From contig OX123184.2 of the NCBI GenBank assembly GCA_944739405.2, positions 1,721,501 to 1,785,500 of the forward strand: a DNA stretch of 64,000 bases. Direction: 5' to 3'. Position 1 is the first letter of the stretch. Every line of letters starts with the position of its first letter. A model generated the notes under the pieces. It saw only the letters and a list, made by a program, of their open reading frames with translations. It did not search any database and was not told the origin of the DNA. Shown in pieces: positions 21,756 through 33,946 of the stretch. The position numbers were made by a program, and so were the translations under genes. This DNA is from Euclidia mi. Taxonomy: Eukaryota; Arthropoda; Insecta; Lepidoptera; Erebidae.

Positions 21756-21886
21756 CATAAAAAATAAAACAATAGTTATATCGTAAGTACATACAATGTG
21801 TTTACCCTACAATAGATATCACCTTTTACGACCTTTAACCTAAATATTCCAGTGATATTGTTCTTGTTGTGTTTTAACCATAAAAC

Positions 21887-21942
21887 TTACTTTTACTTTG
21901 TGTGTAGTTGCCACCAGGCAACTACACACAAAGTAAAAGTAA
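21887..21942. repeat. Perfect 26-bp inverted repeat private to unit 2, at the RTE target site
   Basis: Arms 21887-21912 and 21917-21942 pair perfectly around a 4-base loop (acca). Units 1 and 3 have only one arm, interrupted by the RTE fragment whose TSD is ACTACACAC, a word inside the arm. So unit 2 lacks the RTE but has an inverted copy of the target. Confidence 0.92.
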
Positions 21943-22413
21943 AATACCATTGGCTGGTTGATATTCACAGCAACGAGCACCTATACTTCAATCCCACGAA
22001 AACCACAAAAACAAAGGTATAATAATTCTACTATATATTAGGTACATGCATAATGCATGGATGTTTTAAGCTAATTATTATCAGTGAGAATCACAGTATG
22101 TATAATCGTATATTAAAAAAAATATCCATTGCCTTTAAGGTTTCCTACGTGGAGTTCCCGTGAAATATCACATCAAAACAAGCATGAAGGTGGACAACGA
22201 ACGGTGTAAAAGAATATAGTTACACAGGCATGCATGGCAGTGAATCGGCACGGACACGACGACTTCAACTATAACTAGAAATAAGGTAAACAACAATCAA
22301 CGCAACTGCGCACACACATACAACCAACACACACGTGCCCTAGGCCTAGGTTATAGGTGGTATGGAATGTGATAGTTATTACTATAACAAGGATGTGTTT
22401 ATGTTGGTCATAC

Positions 22414-23640
22414 CTAGTTTCCGCTGCGCCTCAATAAGATACTCTCAGTATACTGACGTACGTGTTTTTTTAAAGTATTTACTGTTTTGAGTAATCTAAA
22501 AGGCGGTGGTAAGTTATTCCATATCTTAGAGGCGGCGTAGCGGAAGCTGCCCCTAAAGGCGTTCGTCTTGTGAGGCAGTATCGACAGCTGTAGGGAGCAC
22601 TGCCTTCTTGCGTATTCTCGGCTACTAGCCACCCAGCACAATTTGTCGTACAAATAAATTGGCTCTTTAAAGTTGACTACGGTAAACATAAGTGTGGCCA
22701 AATGTAGTTTGCGTCTATACTTTATTTTTAAGATGTAGTTTTTATTTAAATATGGCGTAACATGGCATCTACGTGGTATACTAAAACAGTACCTACAAGT
22801 ACGCACAAGCGTTTTGAACTCTCTGTATAAGCCGGTCAGTTCGCGACAGCAGACGCGGCCCGTATACCATATCCGCGTAATTTAATTTAGACAACACCAG
22901 TGTTTCGATCAGTCTCACACGGAGATCTTCAGATAAGTAGGGACGCACTTTATACAGAACCTTCAGTCTGTAAAAGCAGTTTTGTACCAGTTCAGCGACG
23001 TGCTTTTCGTACCTGAGATTGGCATCCAATTTAAGGCCAAGATTACGAGCTTCCTCTACCCTACTGATCACTTCGCCTTGAAGGGTTATGTTAGGGAGTT
23101 TCAGAGATGATAGGTGCCTTTTAGTACCAAAAACAATATATTTTATTTTGATGGATTGAGTACCAGGCAGTTATGCGCAGCCCATTCCACAATCCTCTGT
23201 AGGTCGTCGTTAATCTCTGCTATAGCCTTCTCGTAATCGGCCTGTTTGAAGGACATTTATAATTGGATATCGTCTGCGTAAATATGGTACTTTGAATATC
23301 TCATACAATTTGTTATATCCGCGCAATACAAAATAAACAAAATAGGGCCAAGTATAGATCCCTGAAAGACTCCTCTAGTGAGAGGCTCCAATTCAGAGCA
23401 TGCAGAAGAGCCGTCGTTTTGACGCAGTTCCACCCGCTGATAACGGCAGGACAGGTAACTATGGAACCATTGGACCGTTTTACTGTCGAAACTATAGTAT
23501 GACAGCTTTGACAGCAACAGCGAAGTATGTTTACTGTCAAAAGCGCGGGAAAAGTCTAATAGTACGAGTACTGTGCACATACCCTGGTCTTGTGCCCATA
23601 AGATGTTGTCCGTAACATCAAGTAAAGCGGTAACGGTACC
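22414..23640 (-). pseudogene. LINE-Z reverse transcriptase, unit 2 copy (most complete)
   Basis: Same element as 9925-11135, without the unit-1 deletion. The block SEDLRVRLIETLVLSKLNYAD is present, followed by LLSRTDRLIQRVQNACAYL. It keeps GVFQGSILGPILF and IYADDIQL, the shared TAA after IQL, and the C-terminus. One further single-base change near 23145 shortens a T run. It is 5' truncated just upstream of the first palm motif and not functional. Confidence 0.85.
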
Positions 23641-23663
23641 ACGATAATAATAAAAAAAATATT

Positions 23664-23890
23664 CATCATCAGCCTTTAACAGTCCACTGCTGGACTAGGC
23701 CTCTCCTTTGAAAGGAGGAATTGGCCTACTATACCACGCTGGCCAAACGGGTTGGTATAGGATTTGTATCAAGTTTTCCTTCTCTTACAGTGCTGTTCTC
23801 TGCATAATATGCTCCCTCTGTCGGCTCTTACGACACCTATGGGATGATATGGGGTGGTGACAATCCGTATTCTCAATCCGTCACCACACT
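23664..23890 (-). mobile_element. SINE, unit 2 copy of 11146-11373
   Basis: Same insertion with the same flanks as in unit 1, so inherited by duplication. Confidence 0.85.
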
Positions 23891-24223
23891 GAAAAACAAA
23901 ATATTATTATAACTTAACCCTTTATAAGGCCGGGGGAACTAGGGTAGTTACAAATTTGAACTAAACGAATTTTGTAAGCCAATATGTTATGAATGCCTTA
24001 TGTATTTTTTTCTTCGTGAAAATCGACGAGAAAATTTTGGGTTTGGTGGCAATATAAGCGTGCGTTCAGAATGCGCCGGACCGGCTAATAAGCCGGAAGC
24101 CGGCGCCCGGAGCGAGTGTTCACACTACGCCGCGACCGGCTAATTAGACGGAGGACGGCCGGCTCCCTAGATTAAATTTACTTTATAGATGGAAGTATTG
24201 CATCACAAGATCATCACTAAAAT

Positions 24224-24271
24224 AATCTGACATTGGTGACCATAGGTGACCATGGTCACCAATGTCAGATT
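24224..24271. repeat. Perfect 18-bp hairpin in the left part of the 8.9-kb insertion
   Basis: Arms aatctgacattggtgacc (24224-24241) and its reverse complement (24254-24271), with a 12-base loop that itself repeats ggtgacca. It could be a secondary inverted duplication. Confidence 0.9.
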
Positions 24272-25091
24272 CTTTTAGTCAAAATTAAATAGAACTTCAT
24301 GTGAAACTTAGAAACTTCATTCATAGACATTTTGACTTATGCGTATAAAGATTGTACCTACTGATATTTGTAGGGAAGTTGAAATTTTATCCATACTTTT
24401 ATTTAAAATGTTTTTGTATGAAAGAGAAACAAATACATCCTTAAAAACTTTCGCGTTCATAATAACAGTTTATATATAAAACCATTTTCAGCAAACAACT
24501 ACTAAGCTATGCATGTTTAGTCGCGATTTTTTATCATAGCAAGCGATACTTACCTAATAAATGCACATAACTTCCAAAACTCAGAGACATGGGTTTGAAT
24601 TTGAATTTTATTGCTATTTAAATAAAGTACACGGTGCCTGGTGGCAACCAAACATTGACGTTACTGAACTTCAATATCCGTTTGACAATGAAATCAGCTA
24701 AAAACACGATTTGTTTATTTGTTCCTGACTTGGTTACATATAATAATAATATGCAGGTTTTAATTTAAATAGGTTTTGTAAATGAAATCACGTTAACATT
24801 TATTGATCTATATTTATGTTTCATCGATATTTACTTTATACCTACTAGGAGAGCTGGCATCAATTTTGGGTAGGTATTTGAGGTATGATTGCAGACCTGG
24901 CTGGCGAGCAGCGAGGCTATAGAACATTATGAAAAAACAAACAAAAATGTATTTGAGGCAACATGCAATTTTTAAATATGATAGTTTAATGTATATAGAA
25001 TACAAACAATCATAAGTCAGATGATTAAGTCGGGGCTTTATTACATTGCCAGGCGTTTTTTATATTGGTTTGAAAATTATTTTTGCATGTG

Positions 25092-25894
25092 TCAGAATCA
25101 GAGAAGCTTCCTATAGTGTAGAGACAGTTTTGATAAATAAAAGAGACAACTATCAAATCATACTTTCATTTATTCAGTTTGGCACAAGGATATATCTTTA
25201 GATTACGTCGTGATTCTACATTTACATTTACAGCCCAGTTCGCAAAGCAAAGACATAGAACCAAGAGAAAGAACGGGCAATAAAACTCTTGATCATTCTT
25301 TTCAATAACTGTATATAACAATAATTAACAAACAGTGGTACAGCCAATTTATATCAAATATCGATGGTGTGGGTAGTTTTATATTACTAGAAAGGTCTTT
25401 CTTACAACAGAACATAATAAGCATTATTTAGCATCAATAAAATTTACTAAATGTTTACCACAGGTATATACCTAATGAATCTCATTGATACGACTTGATC
25501 CACAGTATATTATTCTATCCTATATTACAATCTATAATATCTCGCAAACGATCAAACTACCCACAACACAATATCAATAAGATAATGATTACACTATCTT
25601 ACATTGTTTCCTAGATGATGAAACTAAAGAACAAGCAACACAGAATATTGGAACACAGTGGCAATTAAATAGTCAGAACCATATCGTACCTGAGCCGTCG
25701 TCGAAGGAGAATAGGACGAGCTAGCCGAGCCTGTCGACTTATATAGGTACACCTTATTTACACGTTTGACAGTTTAACTGTCAAACGTCATGTCAGCGTC
25801 ATTTAGTTGCCACTATCCTCTTACATATTATGTATAAATACTTGGATATCAGTAATTTCAGCCCAAAGCCTAGATATTATTACATATCTCTCAC
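25092..25894 (-). repeat. 3' LTR (left copy)
   Basis: 803-bp direct repeat, nearly identical to 30486-31288. It contains the minus-strand TATA box at about 25738-25745 and ends (minus sense) in GATTCTGACA at the left flank. Confidence 0.8.
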
Positions 25895-26748
25895 GGCCAG
25901 ACTGACAATTACTTCGTCCTCGAAGTACAATAAATTAAATAACACTTCACTAAACAATCGCCCGACGGGCGCCCTGTATTATGTAACAATGAATTCTTAC
26001 CATATTGATTAAAGCCATCTAAAAATTATAGTATCGTTACGTCCGCTACGGCTATACTGACTTACGTCGTCATCTAAGTAAGTTCAATTATAAGAATAGT
26101 GTCACAACAACAATCCATTTGTACGAAACAATTACACAAAAATAAACTGGACTCATATTTACAGTAATTGGGGTTTCATTTTGCGAGTCTAGAAATAAGT
26201 TCTGTGTCAGCTGCTTTGATACCATTGTTACAAATTGTATTTACTATTCTATGAAGGGATCATTAACATTCACAATACACATGTTACATAGAAGTACAGT
26301 TTAATTTTACAATATTACACCACTGCATTATACATCCACAAATTGACAAAAATAATATAGTACAAAAGGAGCCACTACGAAGCATAAAATTTAAGTAAAG
26401 GTTTTAAGAATAAAAAATTAAAATAGGCAATTCTGCTTATGGCTGATCAATAAATGAAATAAAATAAATAATTTAAATTCACAACCGAGTTAAATAATTA
26501 AATTCGATTTCACTAATTTACAAGTATACAGGTACCAACATGTATGATAACAGTAGTGTAATACTAGGACAATACTTTCATTTTAATACACTCATTGCCA
26601 TTGCCTTTCCTTTCACATTAAATAGACAAGTAACAACGGTCAATCTCCTTGATACTATCTAGCCCCACACCTGCTGCACATGAGTCCAGGCTAGAACAAG
26701 GCGAAAGACTTCAGCAGTTCGTAGGCAATATGATCAATATCAACAACA

Positions 26749-27154
26749 TCAAAATGATTATCAATATCATCAACATCAAAATGATTATCAAAATGATTAT
26801 CAAAATATTATCAAAATATTATCAAAATATTATCAAAATATTATCAAAATATTATCAAAATATTATCAAAATATTATCAAAATGATTATCAAAATGATTA
26901 TCAAAATGATTATCAAAATGATTATCAAAATATTATCAAAATCATTATCAAAATCATTATCAAAATGATATCAAAATGATATCAAAATGATATCAAAATG
27001 ATATCAAAATCATTATCAAAATCATTATCAAAATCATTATCAAAATCATTATCAAAATCATTATCAAAATCATTATCAAAATCATTATCAAAATCATTAT
27101 CAAAATCATTATCAAAATCATTATCAAAATCATTATGAAATCATTATCAAAATC
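26749..27154. repeat. 11/12-bp minisatellite (ATTATCAAAAT family)
   Basis: About 400 bases of head-to-tail 11- and 12-mers in homogeneous blocks: gattatcaaaat, attatcaaaat, gatatcaaaat and then cattatcaaaat. The block structure shows successive local amplification of variants. It lies in the non-coding interior of the LTR element. Confidence 0.97.
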
Positions 27155-30100
27155 ACATCAACATGGTCATCATTACCAGCATTATCATCAACTTCTTAAC
27201 CATCGGTAAGTTAATCATCAATAATAATTCAATCATCGTCAACTATTTAATCATCAATGAATAAATCGATGTTATCACATTATTATAGATATTTACCGAG
27301 AGATAACGATAAATAAGATACCTTTATATTATCACTGCTACCTACATTATCGATCCTTGTTTAGAAGAAGTTTATATGTAATGCTGTGTATGGTTATCAG
27401 AACCTCTAACCTATAGTAAGACCGCCCTTTTATTTTCTTTGTATATGTATTTTAAAATTTAACTTAAATACTTTAGTAAGAAAACTAAAAAAATGTTATC
27501 TGTAAAAGCTACTATGTCATCAAAGGATATCTAAACGTTATTAATCTATAAATCGTAGCTATCTAAAAGTACAATGTTCTTTATTATATTCCACAAAAAT
27601 TAACTGTAGGAAAATCTATAAATGTAACTTATCATAATCAAAATTGATATCTATATTAATAATACACTAAAATGTTATTAATTTAGAATAATAAATGCAG
27701 CAGACCCTATTAAAGCATGTTACTATAAAACATCTTTTAACTATAATATATCAAATGTACCTAGGTATAATATATAGACTAATAAAGTATATTACTAAAC
27801 TGCTCCTCTCTCCTAAAAGTGTTCCATAATAATTGTTTCCTAATTGTAAGTCTACCATCCGTAAATGTACAGTATGGAATGCTATAAACTGAATTGATCT
27901 GAATGTATTGCAGGTACAAACAGTACAAAGTATAAATAAATAACTAGTAATCAAGAATGAACCAATTTAGTTAATAGTTTATTTATGTTACCAATAGTCA
28001 GTGAACTGCCTAAAGTTAAACTAGACGCCAATGCCAGTAAAAGTACTCTTGGTAAGAAACGGTATAATAAATAATCGTGTAGAAAGTCAAACCAGACACT
28101 AGTTAGAATTCGGACCAGCCGGTTAATATTTCAATATCATAATAAGTCAAATATACATAACTAGATTTATTAATTTAGGTCGCAACACTTAAAAACATCA
28201 ATGTACTTATACAAATACTTGTTATATTAAGCAGAATATCTTATTTAATTTAATCAATTTCAGTTTAATTTATCAATTGTATCATGTGATTGTGGCTATT
28301 TTCATTCCGTTTACACGTTTCATTATAATTAAGATTTTACGATTCGTAAGAGGTTTGGTATAAAAATAGTAAGCTAACATGTAAGTAGATATTGTTTAAA
28401 ATAAATAAACAAAACCCTTCAAGCACCTAGAATGATTAAATACCATTTAAATCATTATTGCCATGGTCTCCTACAATTGAACCACACAAAGTACATGTAC
28501 ACATATATCTTTGCATAAAAAATATCTCTAAATAGCTTATATATCGCAGTGTTTATACCAGAGATACTAAATTGATAAGATAGTTCATTACCGAGAGCTA
28601 ATCCTAAGATTGATTATTACTATAATTATGGTCTAAATAGGTTTACAGTTTAACACATAATGGCACTTCATAATAAAAATACATAATTTCAATGAATAAA
28701 AGCAGATAAAAATAAATACCGTCTCATATTTTATTAATTTATTGAATTTATTTGTATTATTTCCGAGAATGGATAAATAAACTATGAGAATGTTTTCGAA
28801 AAAAAAAATCAGTGATGTAATTTGGAACTATTTTCAAATTGAATCAATTTAGTTGAATGGCTTATTTCAGATCCATTTAATTAGACAGATGTCTGCATTT
28901 ATTACACATTTCATTTTAACTATTTTATCTGCTATTATCGTTATAAATAACAGGAAATTATCAACCAAAATAACACTACTTGAAAATATTGGATACACTG
29001 CCATCTAATAGTGCCAGACATAAGGAAAATGATGTCACTTTCTTTAACAAGTCAATTTAATCCTATATAATATAAAAACATTCTTCAATAACTACTTTTT
29101 AATAAAAATACCTTGAGCTATATATTTAGACGTAGCATATATGACCCCTCAGGCCTCAGGAGGATGAGGTATGTTTAAAAAATAAAAAGAAATAGTTACT
29201 AAACGAAACTATCATTTTATCGATATGATCTAGCTAGACACAGACCCGCTTGATATAATAATATAGAATATTTCTGTACCTACACACAAAAGTTCGCTTG
29301 TAGTAATAGTTATACAAAACTCATTGGTTATCTTTACAACATGTCATTCAAATGTGGTGCCTCTGAGACAAATGGAAGCTATTTGGTTTTGTTCTTCCAA
29401 TAGAAATCAAAGTGACAAAATCATAAGTATTTCTATTGCAAGTAAACTGGTGGAAATTATCTGGGTACATGACAATTACTCACTACACAATTATAGAAAG
29501 TGCATTATTAATTGTAATTCTATACACAAATGTTTGTGCCATAAACAACTATTAACCAGTTAAAAATACGAGTAAGTATATTTCAAAGATATGTTGAAGA
29601 TAAATATACAGTTTCGTATTCTTATCTCCAGGGCAACACATTCAAGAGCTTAACATTAAAATATTCTTATTTTTTTTCTTTCGTTATAGTTTGGATCCGA
29701 CTTAATAAAACTATATAGCATGAACTGATTAATTTAGTAATTGTGGCGAAAATTTAACAACAGCTTATGGAACAAAGCTAAGGCACATTCCTACACCACA
29801 ATATTGGTCTGTATGTAATGAATACACAGGCAACAAAATTAATGAAGAAATCTCTGAAATGTATTCTACCTACCATCATTTCATATTCGACTTGTAATGA
29901 AAAGATTCTTCAGAGCACTTTTGGAATTCAAATATGCAGGACGATAACGCTAATCAGTACTAACACTAGAAAGAGTTATCAACAAAGCACAACACAGCCA
30001 ATGCTCATACCGAGTCTCTGTCAATCACTACAAATGTTGCCTATTTAAATTCCAACAGATTAGAACAATATCGGCTACTTTGAAAATCTATTATACATTT

Positions 30101-30470
30101 TGTGTAACTTTTTCGTTATTACCTACATAGTTTTATACTCAGATACATTTTTGATGAACATGTTAAAATAACCTGGTACAACAGTCATATTTTTCGACCA
30201 TTCATGGCTATAATCTTGGTGGAAGTACATTACCAGCGTTAGCAGTTGGTTGTTGCTGTTGGCTTCAGCATACTGTTGCAGATCGTTAAGATATGTAGTC
30301 GGTACTCATCCACCGGCTTGCTCTCGGCAACGTTGCTACTGGATCGTAGGGCAATCGTTCTCCGTCGTCAGCTGAACGGTGCAGTGACGGGCTTAGGCAG
30401 AATCATGGCATCACGATGAGGAGACTCTGGAACTTGCAATTGGATGTATTAGTATTGTGGGCGCAAATTT
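27155..30470. other. Non-coding interior of the LTR element
   Basis: Very AT-rich with only short chance ORFs. No conserved retroviral-type motif seen on either strand. The 300 bases nearest the 5' LTR (30180-30470) are GC-richer and may be the leader or packaging region. Confidence 0.5.
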
Positions 30471-30487
30471 ATCACACTTCTGATTTC
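30471..30487 (-). promoter_or_regulatory. Primer-binding-site-like sequence next to the 5' LTR
   Basis: On the minus strand the LTR end is followed at once by TGAAATCAGAAGTGTGAT, matching the tRNA-Leu-type PBS at 14 of 18 positions as I recall that PBS. Its place fits a PBS. Confidence 0.5.
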
Positions 30488-31288
30488 AGAATCAGAGAAG
30501 CTTCCTATAGTGTAGAGACAGTTTTGATAAATAAAAGAGACAACTATCAAATCATACTTTCATTTATTCAGTTTGGCACAAGGATATATCTTTAGATTAC
30601 GTCGTGATTCTACATTTACATTTACAGCCCAGTTCGCAAAGCAAAGACATAGAACCAAGAGAAAGAACGGGCAATAAAACTCTTGATCATTCTTTTCAAT
30701 AACTGTATATAACAATAATTAACAAACAGTGGTACAGCCAATTTATATCAAATATCGATGGTGTGGGTAGTTTTATATTACTAGAAAGGTCTTTCTTACA
30801 ACAGAACATTATAAGCATTATTTAGCATCAATAAAATTTACTAAATGTTTACCACAGGTATATACCTAATGAATCTCATTGATACGACTTGATCCACAGT
30901 ATATTATTCTATCCTATATTACAATCTATAATATCTCGCAAACGATCAAACTACCCACAACACAATATCAATAAGATAATGATTACACTATCTTACATTG
31001 TTTCCTAGATGATGAAACTAAAGAACAAGCAACACAGAATATTGGAACACAGTGGCAATTAAATAGTCAGAACCATATCGTACCTGAGCCGTCGTCGAAG
31101 GAGAATAGGACGAGCTAGCCGAGCCTGTCGACTTATATAGGTACACCTTATTTACACGTTTGACAGTTTAACTGTCAAACGTCATGTCAGCGTCATTTAG
31201 TTGCCACTATCCTCTTACATATTATGTATAAATACTTGGATATCAGTAATTTCAGCCCAAAGCCTAGATATTATTACATATCTCTCAC
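30486..31288 (-). repeat. 5' LTR (right copy)
   Basis: 803-bp direct repeat. It should drive transcription leftwards; the TATA box and AATAAA signal are in the expected order. Confidence 0.8.
31132..31139 (-). promoter_or_regulatory. TATA box of the 5' LTR
   Basis: TATATAAG on the minus strand, about 155 bases inside the LTR start; the polyadenylation signal AATAAA (30563-30568) lies about 570 bases further on. Confidence 0.55.
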
Positions 31289-31317
31289 ATGCGCCGGGCT
31301 ATGTTAAAGCCCCGACT

Positions 31318-32820
31318 AAATCAAATAATATAATAATTTATAGACATTTATCTTACTCTACGCTAGAAAAATCATAAGTCAAACTGAAGTAACTATGTAT
31401 ATTGGACAAGACTGCTATTGTAATGCGGTCTCTATAGTATTTTCCTTATTCTAAGGCCAGCTCCGATCAGTGTTACCAACTTAGTAGAATTAGCACTAAA
31501 ACTGGGGGTTTCAACATTTGAATAAAATTGAATACAACGTTCGTTTTAAAATAATTTGTACATTGTTCAATCTATTATTATTATATTACTTGATGTGTTG
31601 ATTTAAAATTTAATTTGCATTTGTCTTTACATATTACCTAATAGAATGAATTATTATTTTTGTATACCAATTGTTTTCCGAAGTGAAATAAGTATTATAA
31701 TGATAATTTAAGTGGGTGTCATGTGTCTAGGGAAATTTTATTTGTGGTTTCTGGTGGAGAGCTTAGTTCAACTGTTGGTAACACTTTGCCACCGGCACTA
31801 GGCATGGATCTGTGCACGTACACGATCTGTGAAGTATTTACCCGTAGATATGTCTAATGCATAACTAGAATGATAACAGCAAGTGGTTTGGTAAGGCTCG
31901 TTTTAAAAAACCATTAAGAATGGTAAGATTGTTATCGAAACCTATAATGAAATGTATTGAGATGGCAAAAACTACGGCAAAAATAGCAAAAAGTTAATCA
32001 ACAAAAAATATTGTGAAAAAGAAAAATCTAAAAATTTAACAAATGTGGCAAGATTAAAGAAATTTAAATATAATGCAAATTTAAAATAAAATTAAACTAT
32101 GTGAAGAATAAGCCAAAAAAAAGATAAATCTAATAGTATCACAAAAAGCTGTCTTTTTTAAAGTTCACAAACATTACAAAACGTTAAAATTGAACAAATA
32201 AACCGTAACAAGACAATAAAAATACGCCAAAATGAGAGAAATTAAAAAAATACATGTACAAAAAGTATACAAAGATATCAAAATAAAATTAAAATATAAA
32301 GTTAAATGAAACAAAAAAGGTGCTAATAATAACAAAAAGCTATATGTAATAAAATTGAGCACAAAAGTGAAAAAAAAATAGAAAACGTAATACCGTTACG
32401 TACAGATAAAATAATTATATTTTTATCTGTACTTTGTAACATAAAAAGTTTAAAAAATTACATAAATCCAAAACGTGAATAAAAATGATACAAATATATC
32501 AAATCGTGAAATTATTTATCAAAGAATAAAGGAAACTCAACAATAAATATATCAAAAAAAGAATACAATAAGAAGAAATAAATAAGCCTTGGAATGTTAC
32601 AAAATGTCTATCTAAATGGTCACCGGCCAACCATGCTGTAAAAAAACGGTACGTTAAAATATAACTACATAGGTAAAGTCTGACCGCGCGCGGCATTTCA
32701 TGGTGGTTATACTCGTTATGAAATTTAGATAGTCAAACAATTGACGTATAACTATCTATACCTAATATAGCATATGATCGTTGCCATAACGATCAGTATA
32801 TTCTAACGCATACTCTTAGC
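31318..32820. other. Non-coding right part of the 8.9-kb insertion
   Basis: Extremely A-rich on this strand (31950-32580). The low-complexity frames on the minus strand are composition artefacts. No element domain seen. Confidence 0.5.
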
Positions 32821-33003
32821 TCAGCTCTACAAGTCCGTCTTAATGCCCGGATCCGGTCTATTGACCGGATCCAGCTTAGTGTGAATAGCTTCATACAAAT
32901 TGTTCTGCCACTGGCTCGTTATTCGCCGGTCCGGACATTAAGCCGGGCCGGCTAATTAGCCGGTCCGACGTAGTGTGAACGCTCGCTTAGCGAGCGTTCA
33001 CAC

Positions 33004-33946
33004 TGCCTGTAAAAGACTATGAAAATAAAATGAGGTTTATTCTTAATGCAACTTTTTATTTCTGTTTGTCCTCCAAAATGTCGGGGGTCATCGGGTAAGC
33101 TAAATAACTCGTCCAGCGCATTTTCTTTGTCGTCATCAGACAATATTTTCGGCATTTTCACCTGCAGTAAACACTGTAATATTATTATCCACACGGACAG
33201 TGGCAGATATATTGCCACCGGTTAATACAAAATTGTATCAAAATAATAAACGTAATTTTACAAAATACTGCTCGATCGTACAAGTAACAAACGTAATTAT
33301 TGAAATAAATGCAAACTCTTACCAGTTTCCCACAAAATTTTATAGATTGAGCTAGATTTGTTACAAAAAATAGTTAGTCAAATATTTCTTCATATTTTTC
33401 TACCAAATCTTCTATATGTAATGTACGATTTTGTGTTGCCGTATGGAAAATTGTCTTCCTCGGTAGAAAGAAATATGAGCTTACAAATGCTTGAAACATC
33501 TATAGACAATGCATATCAATATTTAAAACATATCTTGTTATTGATATAAAGTCATAATCCATCTTTTTATATATATTTGTACGGATAACGACAGTGAGCG
33601 ATGCTCGCCAGCGTGCAGCGGGGCAGCGTGCACAACACTGTGAGCGGTGAATACCTGCGACGTCACGCTGTGCTCATCTAATAGTACACATCTGAACATA
33701 GATAGATTTCTTATCAACATCATTTAGGTATCCTATTTTTGGACAAAAGTAAAGTAGTGAGCGACTGAATCACGTGCAGTGAGTGAGGCTGCATGACGCC
33801 ACGCGGCTGTCCGCGGCGTGTGGTTCACATGGTAGGTAGGAGCTCAACACAGAATGGTACATTACGGAGCGTGTGAACGTGTCTATACCCCTCACTGTCT
33901 AGTGTCTACCTGTTGTACCTAACATGTATAAGTAAATGTATAATTA
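33004..33946. other. Unit 2 tail: right half of the split MITE and non-coding tail
   Basis: Matches 11551-12500. It includes the minus-strand MPKILSD frame, the right MITE TIR at about 33202-33220 and the GC-richer stretch. The Tc1/mariner relic interrupts it at 33946. Confidence 0.75.

Larger units (their letters stand above)
25092..31288 (-). mobile_element. Young non-autonomous LTR retrotransposon (LARD-like), 6.2 kb
   Basis: Two 803-bp direct repeats (25092-25894 and 30486-31288) differ at only one site I could find (25413 region, ataataagc against attataagc). Minus orientation is supported by a TATATAAG box in the repeat, an AATAAA signal near its end, and a PBS-like TCAGAAGTGTGAT just inside the right-hand LTR, close to the tRNA-Leu PBS of some Gypsy-type elements (TCAGAAGTGGGAT). 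The 4.6-kb interior has no gag, protease, RT or integrase frame. LTR ends are not cleanly TG...CA and no purine tract is obvious, so exact termini are uncertain. Confidence 0.75.
25028..31317. mobile_element. Tiny MITE split by the LTR retrotransposon
   Basis: Left AGTCGGGGCTTTA (25028) is mirrored by TAAAGCCCCGACT (ending 31317), with a further similar stretch inside (GCC.GGCG). Removing the LTR element leaves about 90 bases with these inverted ends. ATGTG (25087-25091) and ATGCG (31289-31293) would be the 5-bp TSD of the LTR element, with one mismatch. Confidence 0.55.
24058..33003. mobile_element. 8.9-kb nested insertion with GC-rich inverted subterminal repeats
   Basis: Unit 1 shows the uninterrupted sequence (11543-11550); here the same MITE end is split by 8,946 bases. 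Both ends carry inverted copies of a GC-rich module: a GCGNGCGTTCA-type start, then GACCGGCTAATNAGCCGG. A second diverged copy follows on each side (about 24112 and about 32870), and the right end adds a GAACGCTCGC/GCGAGCGTTC hairpin. There is no transposase. Without the LTR element at 25092-31288 the carrier is about 2.75 kb. The right terminus read inward starts CAGTGTGAACGC, which is hAT-like, but no TSD is seen, so the class is open. Confidence 0.75.

Noticed and set aside
26649..26885. 78-residue frame rich in Ile and Lys
   Set aside because: Translation of the minisatellite, not a gene.
26749..27154. CRISPR-like array
   Set aside because: Tandem 11/12-mers without spacers, in a eukaryotic transposon.
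32174..32696. Two small membrane-protein-like frames
   Set aside because: Hydrophobic residues come from A-rich DNA read on the minus strand; no other coding signal.
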